Origin: Roseimaritima ulvae
Lineage (GTDB): Bacteria > Planctomycetota > Planctomycetia > Pirellulales > Pirellulaceae
Assembly (NCBI RefSeq): GCF_008065135.1
Contig: NZ_CP042914.1
Location: forward strand, 7,669,404 to 7,733,403
Direction of reading: 5' to 3'
DNA length: 64,000 nt
Under the pieces are notes generated by a model. That model was not told where the DNA came from and made no database searches. It saw nothing but the letters and a program-made list of their open reading frames with translations. A program made the position numbers and the translations under genes. The first letter of the stretch is position 1; each line of letters begins with the position of its first letter. This document shows positions 16,755-25,267 of this stretch, piece after piece.

Positions 16755-17711
16755 TCAAATCGCTTCTAACCCAAACGAACGAGCCAGCACGTCGCTGGCG
16801 AGTTGGCCGCTGCGTCGCGTCTGACCGGTCCGCAAATTAACGATCGTGACCACCGCGGGACTAAACAGCAGCGGATCCACTTTGTAAAAGTCGTAGCCGT
16901 AGTCTTTAAAAACTTCGGCAAACGGGCGACCGTGATCTTTCGACGACTGACTGGGCACGCGTTCGATCACCGCGTCCACGTCTTGCTGCGGCGCGTCGAC
17001 CCACAAGGTCACCCGTCCGCCGTACAGGATGGCATCGTTGGTACGTCCGATACCGGCAACGGTGTCCCCCGGTTTGGCCATCGGGGGCAGCGGAGCGACG
17101 CCCCAACCGGAGCGTACGTTGCGGACATCGAAACCGCATTCGTGCAGTTTATGCATGGCCGTTTCCACGCTGCGAGCGACGACTTGCACCGTGCCGGCCA
17201 ACGACGTCGACGGGGCCACCCCAATCGTCACGTCCTTCGCCTCCGTCTGGCACTCCGCTGCAATCGCCGCGACCGCCGCCGCGGTGGGCAGCGTGTCGGA
17301 TTCCAGCACGCCCACCACCGTGGGTCCGGACTCTTGCAACTGCAGCGTTTCCAATACCGCTTCGCGGCCACGCACCATCCGCATCGGGCCGCTGCCCATG
17401 GCAAAATAATCGTCGGTCTGCACCGGCCAGCCGGCGTATTGGCCGCCCAAACAGGCTTGCCGCGGCGCATCGGTCCGCACGGCGACGGCCAGGTCGCTAT
17501 GCAACCGCTGGCTGTCTTCGGGCACCAAACGCACGTCGGCGGCGTCGCCCAGACAAACGCGAGCCAACCACAGGCCGGCCTCCAAACCGCCCTCGACCTC
17601 GATTCCCGCATCGATCACCCGGGCATCCCCGATGGTGTGACTAGCCAGACGAAGCTGGGGGTCGGCGATGGCTTGCTCACAAAGCGCAGCGGCGGCAAGG
17701 TTTAACGACAT
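16755..17711 (-). CDS. mch: Methenyltetrahydromethanopterin cyclohydrolase
   Basis: 318 residues from the ATG at 17709-17711 (MSLNLAAAALCEQAIADP). The whole length matches Mch, which converts methenyl-H4MPT to N5-formyl-H4MPT in the archaeal-type C1 pathway. Recognisable segments include PRQACLGGQYAGWPVQ, FAMGSGPMR, LESDTLPTAAAV, VAPSTSLAGTVQVVARSVETAMHKL and GVAPLPPMAKPGDTVAGIGRTNDAILYGG. In bacteria this pathway serves formaldehyde oxidation or detoxification and is known from methylotrophs and planctomycetes. It stands upstream of the RimK-like ligase and OleC-like gene on the same strand. Identification is strong; other H4MPT genes are not in the window. Confidence 0.95.
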   Translation of the reverse strand: MSLNLAAAALCEQAIADPQLRLASHTIGDARVIDAGIEVEGGLEAGLWLARVCLGDAADVRLVPEDSQRLHSDLAVAVRTDAPRQACLGGQYAGWPVQTDDYFAMGSGPMRMVRGREAVLETLQLQESGPTVVGVLESDTLPTAAAVAAIAAECQTEAKDVTIGVAPSTSLAGTVQVVARSVETAMHKLHECGFDVRNVRSGWGVAPLPPMAKPGDTVAGIGRTNDAILYGGRVTLWVDAPQQDVDAVIERVPSQSSKDHGRPFAEVFKDYGYDFYKVDPLLFSPAVVTIVNLRTGQTRRSGQLASDVLARSFGLEAI

Positions 17712-17797
17712 CAAGGATCTCGACTATCAACGCGGAAGTGGTATCTACGGGCCCGCTATTGGACTTGAAAACCCCGCGGATGAAAACCGGCCGGCCC

Positions 17798-19306
17798 TTA
17801 TTGCTGCGGCACGCCCAATTCCTGCAGCGTGCGTTGCAGGGGATCGAGCCGCTGGCTGCCGGCATGATCCTGTTTCCAGACGGGCAAGGCGCCGGCGTTG
17901 CCCATCGCTTTGGCTTGCCGCCAAACGTCGATGGTGCTGCCATCGGCCAAGGCTTGGCCGGCCGGCACGGGAAATACACCCACGCCCTTGCGTTGATAGT
18001 TGATGTCTTCGATCACGTTGGGGCTTTTGCCCGTGCGATCGATGGCGATCGAGGCCAGGTACTGTTCATAGACGATAATCTCGTACCACGGCGCGGGCGG
18101 GATGGGAGTGATCGTTTCTTCGCTGGTGATGAAACCGTCGGGCGTTTGATATTCATAACGCTCCACGATCGCTCCGCCCGGATCGCGTTGCAGTTCCGCG
18201 TGCCGCGATTGTCCGGCCGGAATCTGCAGCGTCTGTTCGGTACGGCCCGAACGCAGGTCACGAATCATCACCGTGACCGCGTTGGAATGGGAATTGACCA
18301 ACCGCACCTTGGCCGGCGGCAGCGCCGGCAAAGACCGCAGTTCGTGGCGAGCCAAGCGAACGATCGGCAGAGGCAAGGTGGGCGGCGGCGGGGCGAAGCT
18401 GGCCAACCAATGCTGCGCCGCCGCGTCGCTGGTGCGTTCCAACTGCACCACCCCGTCGGCTGCACCGGCCAGCGAACGGCCGGGATAAGCCACACTGTCA
18501 AACCGCAACACACCGCCCGCTTCGACGGCCCGCCACAACTGGGCGGCATCTTGCCGACTGGCCGCCAACACCACCGGCCCGGCAGGTCGCGTGGCCGACA
18601 GAGACCACAACGTCCCACCGCTGACTAACTGCAAACGCACCACGTCGCGGGTGACCGGCAAGATCACCCAATACTGGCGGTCGCGAGCCGCGGTCGGGCC
18701 CATCGCGGCCGGCCGATTCGCGTCGGCTTCCAATACCAACCGATGCACCATGGCATCCTCGGTGGTCAGCCGCCCGCGCTGCGGCGTGGCGGGACCCGCC
18801 ACCGCCGGACCACCGACCGGGGCCACTTGGATGTCAATGACGCGGGGCTGAAAGGAACCGAACCCCGGCACCCCACCCTCCGCTGACACCCTGCCCTGCC
18901 CTGGCACTGGATTCACGGCCGGATTGCCCATCGCCAGCGGTCGGACGGTCATCTGGGAACGGCGAAACCGGGGCCTCGGATCATTTAAATCGGCCAACTG
19001 CATCGCGCCGCGTCCGGCCGTGGGCCAGCGGACCACACGAGCAATCGCATCGCTGACGTATCCGGCGTATCGACCGTCTGCGGTGTCGTAGCGACGTTGG
19101 CGGCGGTAGACGGTGGTTTGGCCGGCAGCATCGGTGATCAACAAATCACGGCCGTCCAGCGTGGCTTGAGAGCGCTGCAAGCCGTCGGGGGTGGCCAATT
19201 CAAAGCTTTGCGCCGACGCCGAACCACTCGCCCCGCCCGCCCACGCCAGAGCCAACACGAAGGCGGGAGGCAAAACAGCGGTTCGCAACAGTTCGGCGGC
19301 ACTCAT
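17798..19306 (-). CDS. Secreted protein of unknown function with a possible ricin-like middle segment
   Basis: 502 residues. The ATG overlaps the TGA of the upstream exonuclease gene (TGATG), so translation is probably coupled. An export signal is evident (LLRTAVLPPAFVLALAWAGGASGSASAQS). The middle contains VVLAASRQDAAQLWRAVEAGGVLRFDSVAYPGRSLAG-like text that resembles a ricin-type beta-trefoil repeat, and the C-terminal third (about 340-500) carries a second beta-rich domain. No catalytic motif is visible. It lies 86 bp upstream of mch on the same strand, but its role there is unknown. Confidence 0.75.
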   Translation of the reverse strand: MSAAELLRTAVLPPAFVLALAWAGGASGSASAQSFELATPDGLQRSQATLDGRDLLITDAAGQTTVYRRQRRYDTADGRYAGYVSDAIARVVRWPTAGRGAMQLADLNDPRPRFRRSQMTVRPLAMGNPAVNPVPGQGRVSAEGGVPGFGSFQPRVIDIQVAPVGGPAVAGPATPQRGRLTTEDAMVHRLVLEADANRPAAMGPTAARDRQYWVILPVTRDVVRLQLVSGGTLWSLSATRPAGPVVLAASRQDAAQLWRAVEAGGVLRFDSVAYPGRSLAGAADGVVQLERTSDAAAQHWLASFAPPPPTLPLPIVRLARHELRSLPALPPAKVRLVNSHSNAVTVMIRDLRSGRTEQTLQIPAGQSRHAELQRDPGGAIVERYEYQTPDGFITSEETITPIPPAPWYEIIVYEQYLASIAIDRTGKSPNVIEDINYQRKGVGVFPVPAGQALADGSTIDVWRQAKAMGNAGALPVWKQDHAGSQRLDPLQRTLQELGVPQQ

Positions 19307-20163
19307 CACACGGCCTTTTCGGTTTCTTCAACCCACGGATTGTCCCAATCCCCCCAGCACGACAGATAGTCGACATAGGCTTTGCAACCATCGGCTCGCT
19401 CAATCAACCACTGATGAGCGGCCTCGACCAGTTCGGCTTCGCGCGCTAAATCAATTCTACCGGATACCACGCAGGACCGCAGAAAAACAAAGTAGGTATC
19501 CAAAACATCGCAGCGGCAGTAGTCGCTGATCTCCTGCAGCTCGCCGGCATCCCACATCTCCTGCACCTGGTGCCCCTTGGTGTCCATTTTGCCGGGTTTG
19601 CCCAACAGCGTGGCCGCCAAATCCAGTCCGCCACGGAACCAGCAGGCGCCGTAGTTGGTCAACCACTCGTGCAGATCCAGGTGGGTCGAGGAGTTGTAGC
19701 GGTTGCGGGGATGGGTGTACGAAGCGCCGTTGCTGTAAAACCAATCTTTCAGCGTCAGCCCATAACGGAAGGCGGCCAGTTCCATCACCGGCAGGTCGAA
19801 CGAGCGGCCATTGAAGGTCACCCAGGTGGGGCGTTTGTAGTGGTCCCACCCCCGCCAAAACTGTTCGGTCATCACGTGAGAACGAAACTGAGGTTCATCC
19901 AAGGACACCAGATCGACCAGATTCAACTGACTGTCCACCTTGGCGACCACCACGGCCACGGGTATTTGAAAGGTGTGGGGAATAAAGTCGCGACCGTTTT
20001 GCGTTTCCCGCAGTTCTTCCTGGAACCGCGTGATCGCTTCGGCCGGCGGCAGGTCTTCGCCCGGGTATTTCACCGCCCCGACCAGTTTGCCGTCCGCGAC
20101 GGTTTCCACATCAAACAGCAAGAATTCAATGTTCGGTGCTTTGGACAACCGCCTATCTCCCAA
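19306..20163 (-). CDS. Predicted 3'-5' exonuclease related to the PolB exonuclease domain
   Basis: 285 residues. It matches the stand-alone DnaQ-like exonuclease family related to the proofreading domain of PolB (PF10108 type): first acidic motif LLFDVETVADG, second WVTFNGRSFDLPVMELAAFRYGL, and third ISDYCRCDVLDTYFVFLR, together supplying DEDD-type metal ligands. It probably degrades or proofreads single-stranded nucleic acid in the cytoplasm. It is first in a minus-strand series and overlaps the next gene by 1 nt. The start at 20161-20163 diverges from pepT across only about 70 bp. Confidence 0.9.
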   Translation of the reverse strand: MGDRRLSKAPNIEFLLFDVETVADGKLVGAVKYPGEDLPPAEAITRFQEELRETQNGRDFIPHTFQIPVAVVVAKVDSQLNLVDLVSLDEPQFRSHVMTEQFWRGWDHYKRPTWVTFNGRSFDLPVMELAAFRYGLTLKDWFYSNGASYTHPRNRYNSSTHLDLHEWLTNYGACWFRGGLDLAATLLGKPGKMDTKGHQVQEMWDAGELQEISDYCRCDVLDTYFVFLRSCVVSGRIDLAREAELVEAAHQWLIERADGCKAYVDYLSCWGDWDNPWVEETEKAV

Positions 20164-20233
20164 TCGCGTCTCGATCTGTCACAATACCAGGCTGAATTTA
20201 TTGTAGCGATTTCGCCCCCTCCGAGCGTCCACC

Positions 20234-21484
20234 ATGACCACCCCGATCAATCGTCAACGTCTCTTGGATCGCTTCTTGTCGTACGTCTGTATCGACACAG
20301 CGGCCAATCCCCATACCGACAAGTATCCAAGCAGTGCCGGGCAGTGGGAACTGGGGCGGTTGTTAACACAGCAACTGGAAGACATGTCGGCCGATTACCC
20401 GCATCAAGATGAACACGGTTTGGTGTGGGCCAACATTCCCGCCAGCGACGGCGGTACCAGCCCGGCCATCGCCCTAATCGCGCATCTGGATACCTCGCCG
20501 GAAGCCCCCAGTGACAATGTCCGCCCCCAGGTGATCGATCGCTACGAGGGCGGGGACATCCTGTTGCCCAGCGGCCAAGTCATCCGCTGCGAGCAAACCC
20601 CCGAACTGCAACACCTAGTCGGCTGCACGCTGATCACCACCGATGGCAACACCCTGCTCGGTGGCGATGACAAAGCCGGGGTGGCGATCATCATGGAACT
20701 AGCGCAGCACTTAATCGAAAACCCGCATCTGCCCCACGGGCCGGTCCGCGTGCTGTTCACCTGCGACGAAGAAATCGGACGCGGCACCGACAAAATCAAT
20801 CTGAACAAACTGGACGCCCTGGTGGGCTACACCCTCGATGGCGGCGATGCCGGCCAACTGGACGTGGAAACCTTCTCCGCCGATGCCGCCACGGTGACCT
20901 TTACCGGCCACAACATCCACCCGGCGATCGCTAAAGGACGGATGGTCAACGCCGTCCGCGCGGCCGCCCAATTCCTCAGCAAACTGCCCCGCGACCGGCA
21001 AACTCCGGAAACCACCGAAGACCGCGAAGGCTTTATTCACGCCCACGACATCCAAGGCGGCGTCGGGCTGGCGACGGTGGAATTGATCCTCCGCAGCTTC
21101 GATACCGACGAACTGAAAACCTACGCCGACCAAATCCGCCAATGGGCCGCCGAAATCGAACAGGAATTCCCCGGCCTGCTGGTCCATGTCGACGTCCGCA
21201 CGCAGTACCGCAACCTGGCCGAAGGCCTGAAAAAAGTCCCCGAAGCGGTCAGCTTGGCCGCCCAAGCTTACCAGAACCTAGACCGACCCTGCCAACAAAC
21301 GATCATCCGTGGCGGCACCGATGGATCGCAGTTAACCGAAAAAGGCCTGCCCACGCCTAACCTGTCCAGCGGCCAACACAATATCCACGCCGTGCACGAG
21401 TTCGCGTGCCTGGACCAGATGACCGCAGCCGTCGAACACCTGGTCGAACTGCTGCGGTTGTGGAGCGAACAAACCAAGTCGTAG
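20234..21484 (+). CDS. pepT: Peptidase T (tripeptide aminopeptidase)
   Basis: 416 residues, the usual length for PepT of the M20 di-zinc peptidases, which removes N-terminal residues from tripeptides in the cytoplasm. Zinc and catalytic motifs are in order: IALIAHLDTSPEAP (His and catalytic Asp), LLGGDDKAGVAI (bridging Asp), LFTCDEEIGRG (catalytic Glu), and the late SSGQHNIHAVHEFA block with the last His ligand. The lid domain contains GHNIHPAIAKGRMVNA. It is divergent from the exonuclease gene and 54 bp upstream of mrp on the same strand. Confidence 0.95.
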   Translation: MTTPINRQRLLDRFLSYVCIDTAANPHTDKYPSSAGQWELGRLLTQQLEDMSADYPHQDEHGLVWANIPASDGGTSPAIALIAHLDTSPEAPSDNVRPQVIDRYEGGDILLPSGQVIRCEQTPELQHLVGCTLITTDGNTLLGGDDKAGVAIIMELAQHLIENPHLPHGPVRVLFTCDEEIGRGTDKINLNKLDALVGYTLDGGDAGQLDVETFSADAATVTFTGHNIHPAIAKGRMVNAVRAAAQFLSKLPRDRQTPETTEDREGFIHAHDIQGGVGLATVELILRSFDTDELKTYADQIRQWAAEIEQEFPGLLVHVDVRTQYRNLAEGLKKVPEAVSLAAQAYQNLDRPCQQTIIRGGTDGSQLTEKGLPTPNLSSGQHNIHAVHEFACLDQMTAAVEHLVELLRLWSEQTKS

Positions 21485-21488
21485 AAAT

Positions 21489-21537
21489 CTCAAATCTCAA
21501 ATCTCAAATCTCACCAACAACCAACAACCAACAACCA
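21489..21537. repeat. Short heptamer arrays: CTCAAAT x3 then ACCAACA x3
   Basis: Three CTCAAAT units (21489-21509) are followed at once by three units of a second heptamer, ACCAACA (about 21513-21537). The array ends 1-2 nt before the ATG of mrp, so it occupies the ribosome-binding region and no Shine-Dalgarno sequence is left for mrp. Confidence 0.9.
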
Positions 21538-21538
21538 T

Positions 21539-22624
21539 ATGACCGATACGCCATTGACCGCTGAAGCCGTTCGCGCCGCCATCGAAACCCTGCCTGACCC
21601 GGAAACCGGTCGGCCGTTGGGATCGATGGGCCAGATCGGCGACATCAAGGTCCAACAACAACACGCCGAGATCCAGCTAGGGCTGTCGACGCATTCGCTG
21701 CCGATCGCCGAAGAAGTGAAAGCTCAACTGGCTTCGACCGTGGCCAGCAAACTGCCCGGCACAACGGTGGACGTCACGGTGCACACGCATGCGCGACCGG
21801 CCGCGCGGGCTGGCCAAGCCGGGTTGCGAATCAAAACCGTGATCGCCGTGGGATCCGGCAAAGGCGGCGTGGGCAAGAGCACCGTCGCGGCTTCGCTGGC
21901 GCTCACCCTGGAACGTCTGGGTTCGACCGTGGGCTTAATGGACGCCGACGTGTACGGCCCCAGCATCCCGCACCTGTTGGGCCTGGAAGGCAAACCCACC
22001 TTGGAAGGCAAACAGAAAATCCAACCGATTCGCTGCGGCCAGATGCCCGTGATGTCGATGGGCTTTCTGATCGCGCCGGACCAAGCGGTGATTTGGCGCG
22101 GCCCGATGCTGCATCAATCCATCACCCAGTTCCTCACCGAAACCGCTTGGGGCGAACTGGACTACCTGATTATCGACATGCCGCCCGGCACCGGCGATGT
22201 GGCTTTAACGCTCTCCCAAGGCGCGATGCCGATCGCTGGCGCGGTGGTGGTCTGCACGCCCCAGGAAGTCGCGCTGTTGGACGCCGTCAAAGCGATCAGC
22301 ATGTTCGGGACGGTCAAGATCCCGGTCGCCGGCATGGTGGAGAACATGAGCGGGTTTGTGTGTCCCGATTGCAATAAGCGTTACGACATCTTCGGGGCCG
22401 GCGGGGCGCGGGCCAAAGCCGAAGAGTTGTCGATCCCGTTCTTAGGCGAAATCCCCATCGATCCGGTGCTGCGACAAGCCGGCGACGATGGCCAACTGGC
22501 CGACGTGATCCGCAACGACGCCCGCGCGCGGGCGCCGATGGAAAAGGTCGCGCAAAGCCTAGTGCGAGACCTGGCGCAAAAAGCCGCCGCCTCGCCCCCC
22601 AAGCCGCAACTGCCCACGCTGTAG
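21539..22624 (+). CDS. mrp: Mrp/ApbC/NBP35-family P-loop ATPase, iron-sulfur carrier
   Basis: 361 residues. An N-terminal MIP18/DUF59 domain (about 1-90) is followed by the ParA/MinD-like ATPase with deviant Walker A VGSGKGGVGKST (105-115), DADVYGPSIPHLLG, the switch YLIIDMPPGTGDVAL, and MENMSGFVCPDC with the conserved CxxC (around residues 277-280) that holds a bridging [4Fe-4S] cluster between subunits. It acts in cytoplasmic Fe-S cluster assembly or transfer. It lies 54 bp after pepT, with a heptamer array in between; a hairpin repeat begins 5 nt after the stop. Confidence 0.95.
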   Translation: MTDTPLTAEAVRAAIETLPDPETGRPLGSMGQIGDIKVQQQHAEIQLGLSTHSLPIAEEVKAQLASTVASKLPGTTVDVTVHTHARPAARAGQAGLRIKTVIAVGSGKGGVGKSTVAASLALTLERLGSTVGLMDADVYGPSIPHLLGLEGKPTLEGKQKIQPIRCGQMPVMSMGFLIAPDQAVIWRGPMLHQSITQFLTETAWGELDYLIIDMPPGTGDVALTLSQGAMPIAGAVVVCTPQEVALLDAVKAISMFGTVKIPVAGMVENMSGFVCPDCNKRYDIFGAGGARAKAEELSIPFLGEIPIDPVLRQAGDDGQLADVIRNDARARAPMEKVAQSLVRDLAQKAAASPPKPQLPTL

Positions 22625-22629
22625 TACAA

Positions 22630-22780
22630 GTAGCATGGGCCCCTGGCCCGTGTGACAGTCAGGGAAAGGTCGCTGTCCTTTTCCTCCCTTGCGCCACCTT
22701 GGCGTCTTGATCCTGGCTCTTGCCTGCACGGGCCGGGGACCCATGCTACAGAGTGAACACGGGCCGGGGACCCATGCTAC
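22630..22780. repeat. Three 23-bp hairpin repeats between mrp and the H1-like gene
   Basis: Copies at 22630-22652 (GTAGCATGGG...CCCGTG orientation), 22727-22749 and 22758-22780 (opposite orientation). The first copy follows mrp by 5 nt, and the two inverted ones face the convergent H1-like gene and precede its terminator. Confidence 0.9.
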
Positions 22781-22788
22781 CAGCGCAC

Positions 22789-22820
22789 GAAAAAACCGCA
22801 TCGAGTGAACTCGATGCGGT
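22789..22820 (-). terminator. Intrinsic terminator of the H1-like gene
   Basis: On the minus strand ACCGCATCGAGT-TC-ACTCGATGCGGT is a perfect 12-bp inverted repeat, followed by TTTTTTCG. It ends about 45 nt after the stop of the H1-like gene at 22867. Confidence 0.95.
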
Positions 22821-22866
22821 CTGCATTTGGTTTTCCCGTCGAAGATCGGGGTGTGTGGAACACCCT

Positions 22867-23142
22867 CTACTTGCGGCGAGTTGCCTTTTTCTTGGGAGCT
22901 GCTTTCGAAGTTTTCTTCTTGGTAGCCCGTTTCTTAACGGCCTTCTTCTTGGCAGCTTTCTTCTTAGCGGTCTTTTTGACGGCTTTTTTCTTCGCAGCCT
23001 TCTTCTTGACAGCCTTCTTCTTCACTGCCTTCTTCTTGACTGCTTTCTTCTTGGCGGTCTTGCGAGTTGCGGTCTTCTTGGTTGCTCGTTTCTTAGCAAC
23101 CTTCTTCTTAGGCGCTCGCTTTACTGCTTTCTTCTTGGCCAT
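22867..23142 (-). CDS. Histone H1-like Lys/Ala-rich DNA-binding protein
   Basis: 91 residues from the ATG at 23140-23142 (MAKKKAVKRAPKKKVAKKRA). Almost the whole protein is Lys, Ala, Arg, Thr and Val in KKKAVKKK/KKTAKKKA repeats, with no hydrophobic core, like the C-terminal tail of eukaryotic histone H1 and bacterial H1-like or AlgP-type proteins. It is expected to bind and condense DNA non-specifically in the nucleoid. It has its own terminator, suggesting high, independent expression. The repetitive codons (AAGAAGAAGGC-type) make length variation between strains likely. Confidence 0.88.
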   Translation of the reverse strand: MAKKKAVKRAPKKKVAKKRATKKTATRKTAKKKAVKKKAVKKKAVKKKAAKKKAVKKTAKKKAAKKKAVKKRATKKKTSKAAPKKKATRRK

Positions 23143-23421
23143 GGGGTTCCTCCGCGAAAAGGAAACATGACGGAACTTTTGAGTCACTCGGTTTGCACCG
23201 CGGTGACCACGGCCACGTCCGTCAATGGAAAGGTTTGATCAAAGAGCCAAATGACAAGCTTGTTCCTCAAGCCGACACTTAACCATTTGATCCCAAACAA
23301 ACTTCGCGTAACTTTACGCGCTTCTGCAACCTTGGCAACATCTTTTCCACAAAAATTCATCCCTTGTCAGGGCCGCGAGCAGCGCTAACACAGCGCGCGG
23401 CTGCGGTTGCGTGACAACGAA

Positions 23422-24225
23422 TCAGTACCGTCGCCAGTTACCCAACGACTGCAGCATCTCCCAATTGCCAAACGCTAACGACGCAAACAAGATGCCCAAG
23501 AAGACTTGTTGGTTAGCCAAACCCCAGGCCGCTAACAGGGCCGCGGCGATCAACGAAACGATCAACGACTGTCGCAACGTACCGCCACCCAAAGCGAACA
23601 ATTCGCGCGCGATACGACCACCGTCCAAGGGCCATACCGGAACCAGATTCAAGACCGCCCACATCACGCTCGGCCAGACCAAACAGTTGACCATGGCAAA
23701 GGTTCCGATGTTCAAAATCGGCTCGCCACCGACCGCCCCTGGCACCCACCGAATCATCCACGGGAGCAACAAGATTTCATAGCCGGCCAGCCGAACCCCC
23801 AGCACCACCACCGCCGCCAAGACCAGCTGCGCAAAGGGGCCGGCGGCGGCAATCATAAGGTTTTCCTTACTCGAAAGCCGCGAAGGCGAACGCCCGATCT
23901 GACCGGAGGCCACCGGAATGGCCAAGCCACCAAAGTGATACAGCACGATCGTGCTGTGAATGCCACACATCCGAAAGGCCACCGCGTGGCCTAACTCATG
24001 CACCAATATCGAGACAAAAATGCAGACCGCCCAGACCAATAACAGCATCGCCACACCGGGCGACCAGAGCTCGTAGGCGCGCAGAAAGATCGTGTCGATA
24101 CTGACCGCAATGTTGTACCCAAAGATGGCCGCCATCAACCAAAACGTCCATGCGATTCGGACCGGAAAATCGCCTAGACGAAACTCCACGTCATAGGGAG
24201 AACGAGCGGGTTCTTGAAGCAACAT
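23422..24225 (-). CDS. M50 (site-2 protease family) membrane metalloprotease
   Basis: 267 residues, about six membrane segments. The zinc motif HELGH is at residues 76-80 within the second or third segment, and the third ligand is Asp201 in VLNLVPVWPLDGGRI, the signature of intramembrane-cleaving S2P-type proteases. There is no PDZ or CBS domain, so it belongs to the compact group. It would cleave membrane-bound substrates such as anti-sigma factors, but no such gene is adjacent. The ATG is at 24223-24225. Confidence 0.92.
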   Translation of the reverse strand: MLLQEPARSPYDVEFRLGDFPVRIAWTFWLMAAIFGYNIAVSIDTIFLRAYELWSPGVAMLLLVWAVCIFVSILVHELGHAVAFRMCGIHSTIVLYHFGGLAIPVASGQIGRSPSRLSSKENLMIAAAGPFAQLVLAAVVVLGVRLAGYEILLLPWMIRWVPGAVGGEPILNIGTFAMVNCLVWPSVMWAVLNLVPVWPLDGGRIARELFALGGGTLRQSLIVSLIAAALLAAWGLANQQVFLGILFASLAFGNWEMLQSLGNWRRY

Positions 24226-24337
24226 AAAGGGCTCTCTGCGGAAACAACAAGCGACATCGGGAACGTGTTAGTAGTCGCTCAATGGCAATTGTACCCTGCC
24301 TTGGGAGATCTGTTGCCGCCCCTTTTCGCGCGCGTTT

Positions 24338-24405
24338 GAAAGCCGCGCAAGGGCGAAAAAGTTTTTTGATTTTTTTTGTTTTTTCGTCGCCTCTGCGCGG
24401 CTTCA
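24338..24405. repeat. Imperfect long inverted repeat with an A/T-tract centre
   Basis: The arms GAAAGCCGCGCAAGGGCGAAAAA (in parts, 24338-24360) and TTTTCGTCGCCTCTGCGCGGCTTC (24381-24405) are complementary with a few mismatches. The centre is nearly pure T with one GA and one G. It lies between the divergent M50 and DUF2585 genes and could be a structured promoter region or a cruciform. Confidence 0.6.
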
Positions 24406-24499
24406 AGCAGCCCTCGCGCTGTTTTGCACACGTCGCTTCCACGTGGCTCTTGATCGCCGTCACGTATCCGCGCGATGCATCGATGGTATCATCGTGGTC

Positions 24500-25099
24500 A
24501 TGCAAGACCCACCAACCCAACCGTATCAAGCGACGCGGCGCGACGCATTGCAACCGGCGCTTGTGCTGTTTGCAATCGCAGCCGTGATGACCGCTTGCTT
24601 ATGGGCGATGGGCCGCGTGTGGTGGTGCGAAGTCGGAGACGTGGTGCCGTGGTCGTGGGATGTGTGGAGCCCCCACAACTCACAACACCTGATCGACCCC
24701 TATTCACTGTCGCATCTCGAACACGGACTGGCCCTGTTTCTGATGCTTCACTTGGTCGCCAAACGTTGGCTTACGCAACGGCAGATGATCTATATCGTGG
24801 CGATCGTCGAAGCGGTTTGGGAAATCGCTGAAAACACGCCCTGGATGATCGAACGCTACCGCACGGCAACCATCTCGCTGGACTATTTCGGCGACAGCAT
24901 CCTCAATTCGCTCGGCGACCTCGTGATGTGCTTGATCGGCGTCCAAATCGCGCGCAAATCGTCGTGGTGGATCACCGTGGGACTGCTGGTGACGTTAGAA
25001 CTCGTCAGCGTGCTCTGGATTCGCGATAGCCTGCTGTTGAACATCCTGATGCTAACCGCCCCCAGCGACGCGATCCGCACTTGGCAGGCGGGCGATTAA
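24500..25099 (+). CDS. DUF2585 family membrane protein
   Basis: 199 residues from the ATG at 24500 (MQDPPTQPYQATRRDAL); a longer in-frame start exists but would read through the upstream A/T-rich region. The conserved family text is clear: WSPHNSQHLIDPYSLSHLEHG and EAVWEIAENTPWMIERYR followed by DYFGDSILNSLGDL. About four membrane helices are predicted by hydrophobicity. The family is widespread and of unknown function. It is monocistronic and convergent with the giant repeat protein. Confidence 0.9.
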   Translation: MQDPPTQPYQATRRDALQPALVLFAIAAVMTACLWAMGRVWWCEVGDVVPWSWDVWSPHNSQHLIDPYSLSHLEHGLALFLMLHLVAKRWLTQRQMIYIVAIVEAVWEIAENTPWMIERYRTATISLDYFGDSILNSLGDLVMCLIGVQIARKSSWWITVGLLVTLELVSVLWIRDSLLLNILMLTAPSDAIRTWQAGD

Positions 25100-25120
25100 A
25101 TTGCAGTTTTTGTCCCTGGG

Positions 25121-25266
25121 GACGTGAAATGAATTACTGCAGCTTTGAACCTTGGGGCCGCTTCCTTCACCCTCCTTTTTAAGGAGGGTCGAGCCTTAGC
25201 GAGGGGACGTTCTTTTGGAGCGGCGCGGTCGCCCTCTCCTCGCTGACGCTCGACTCTCCCAGAGGG
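25121..25266. repeat. About 150-bp dispersed repeat, copy A
   Basis: Starts GACGTGAAATGAATTACTGC, contains the hairpin CACCCTCCTTTTTAAGGAGGG, then GGTCGAGCCTTAGCGAGGGG and ends GACTCTCCCAGAGGGG directly at the stop codon of the giant repeat protein. A second copy with small indels is at 49388-49547 and a fragment lies at about 13588-13628. It occupies a convergent gap (genes ending at 25099 and 25268). Confidence 0.88.
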
Positions 25267-25267
25267 G

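Noticed and set aside
16451-16840. Open frames of SQISNLK periodicity
   Set aside because: Produced by the CTCAAAT heptamer array (three units equal seven codons); no real gene.
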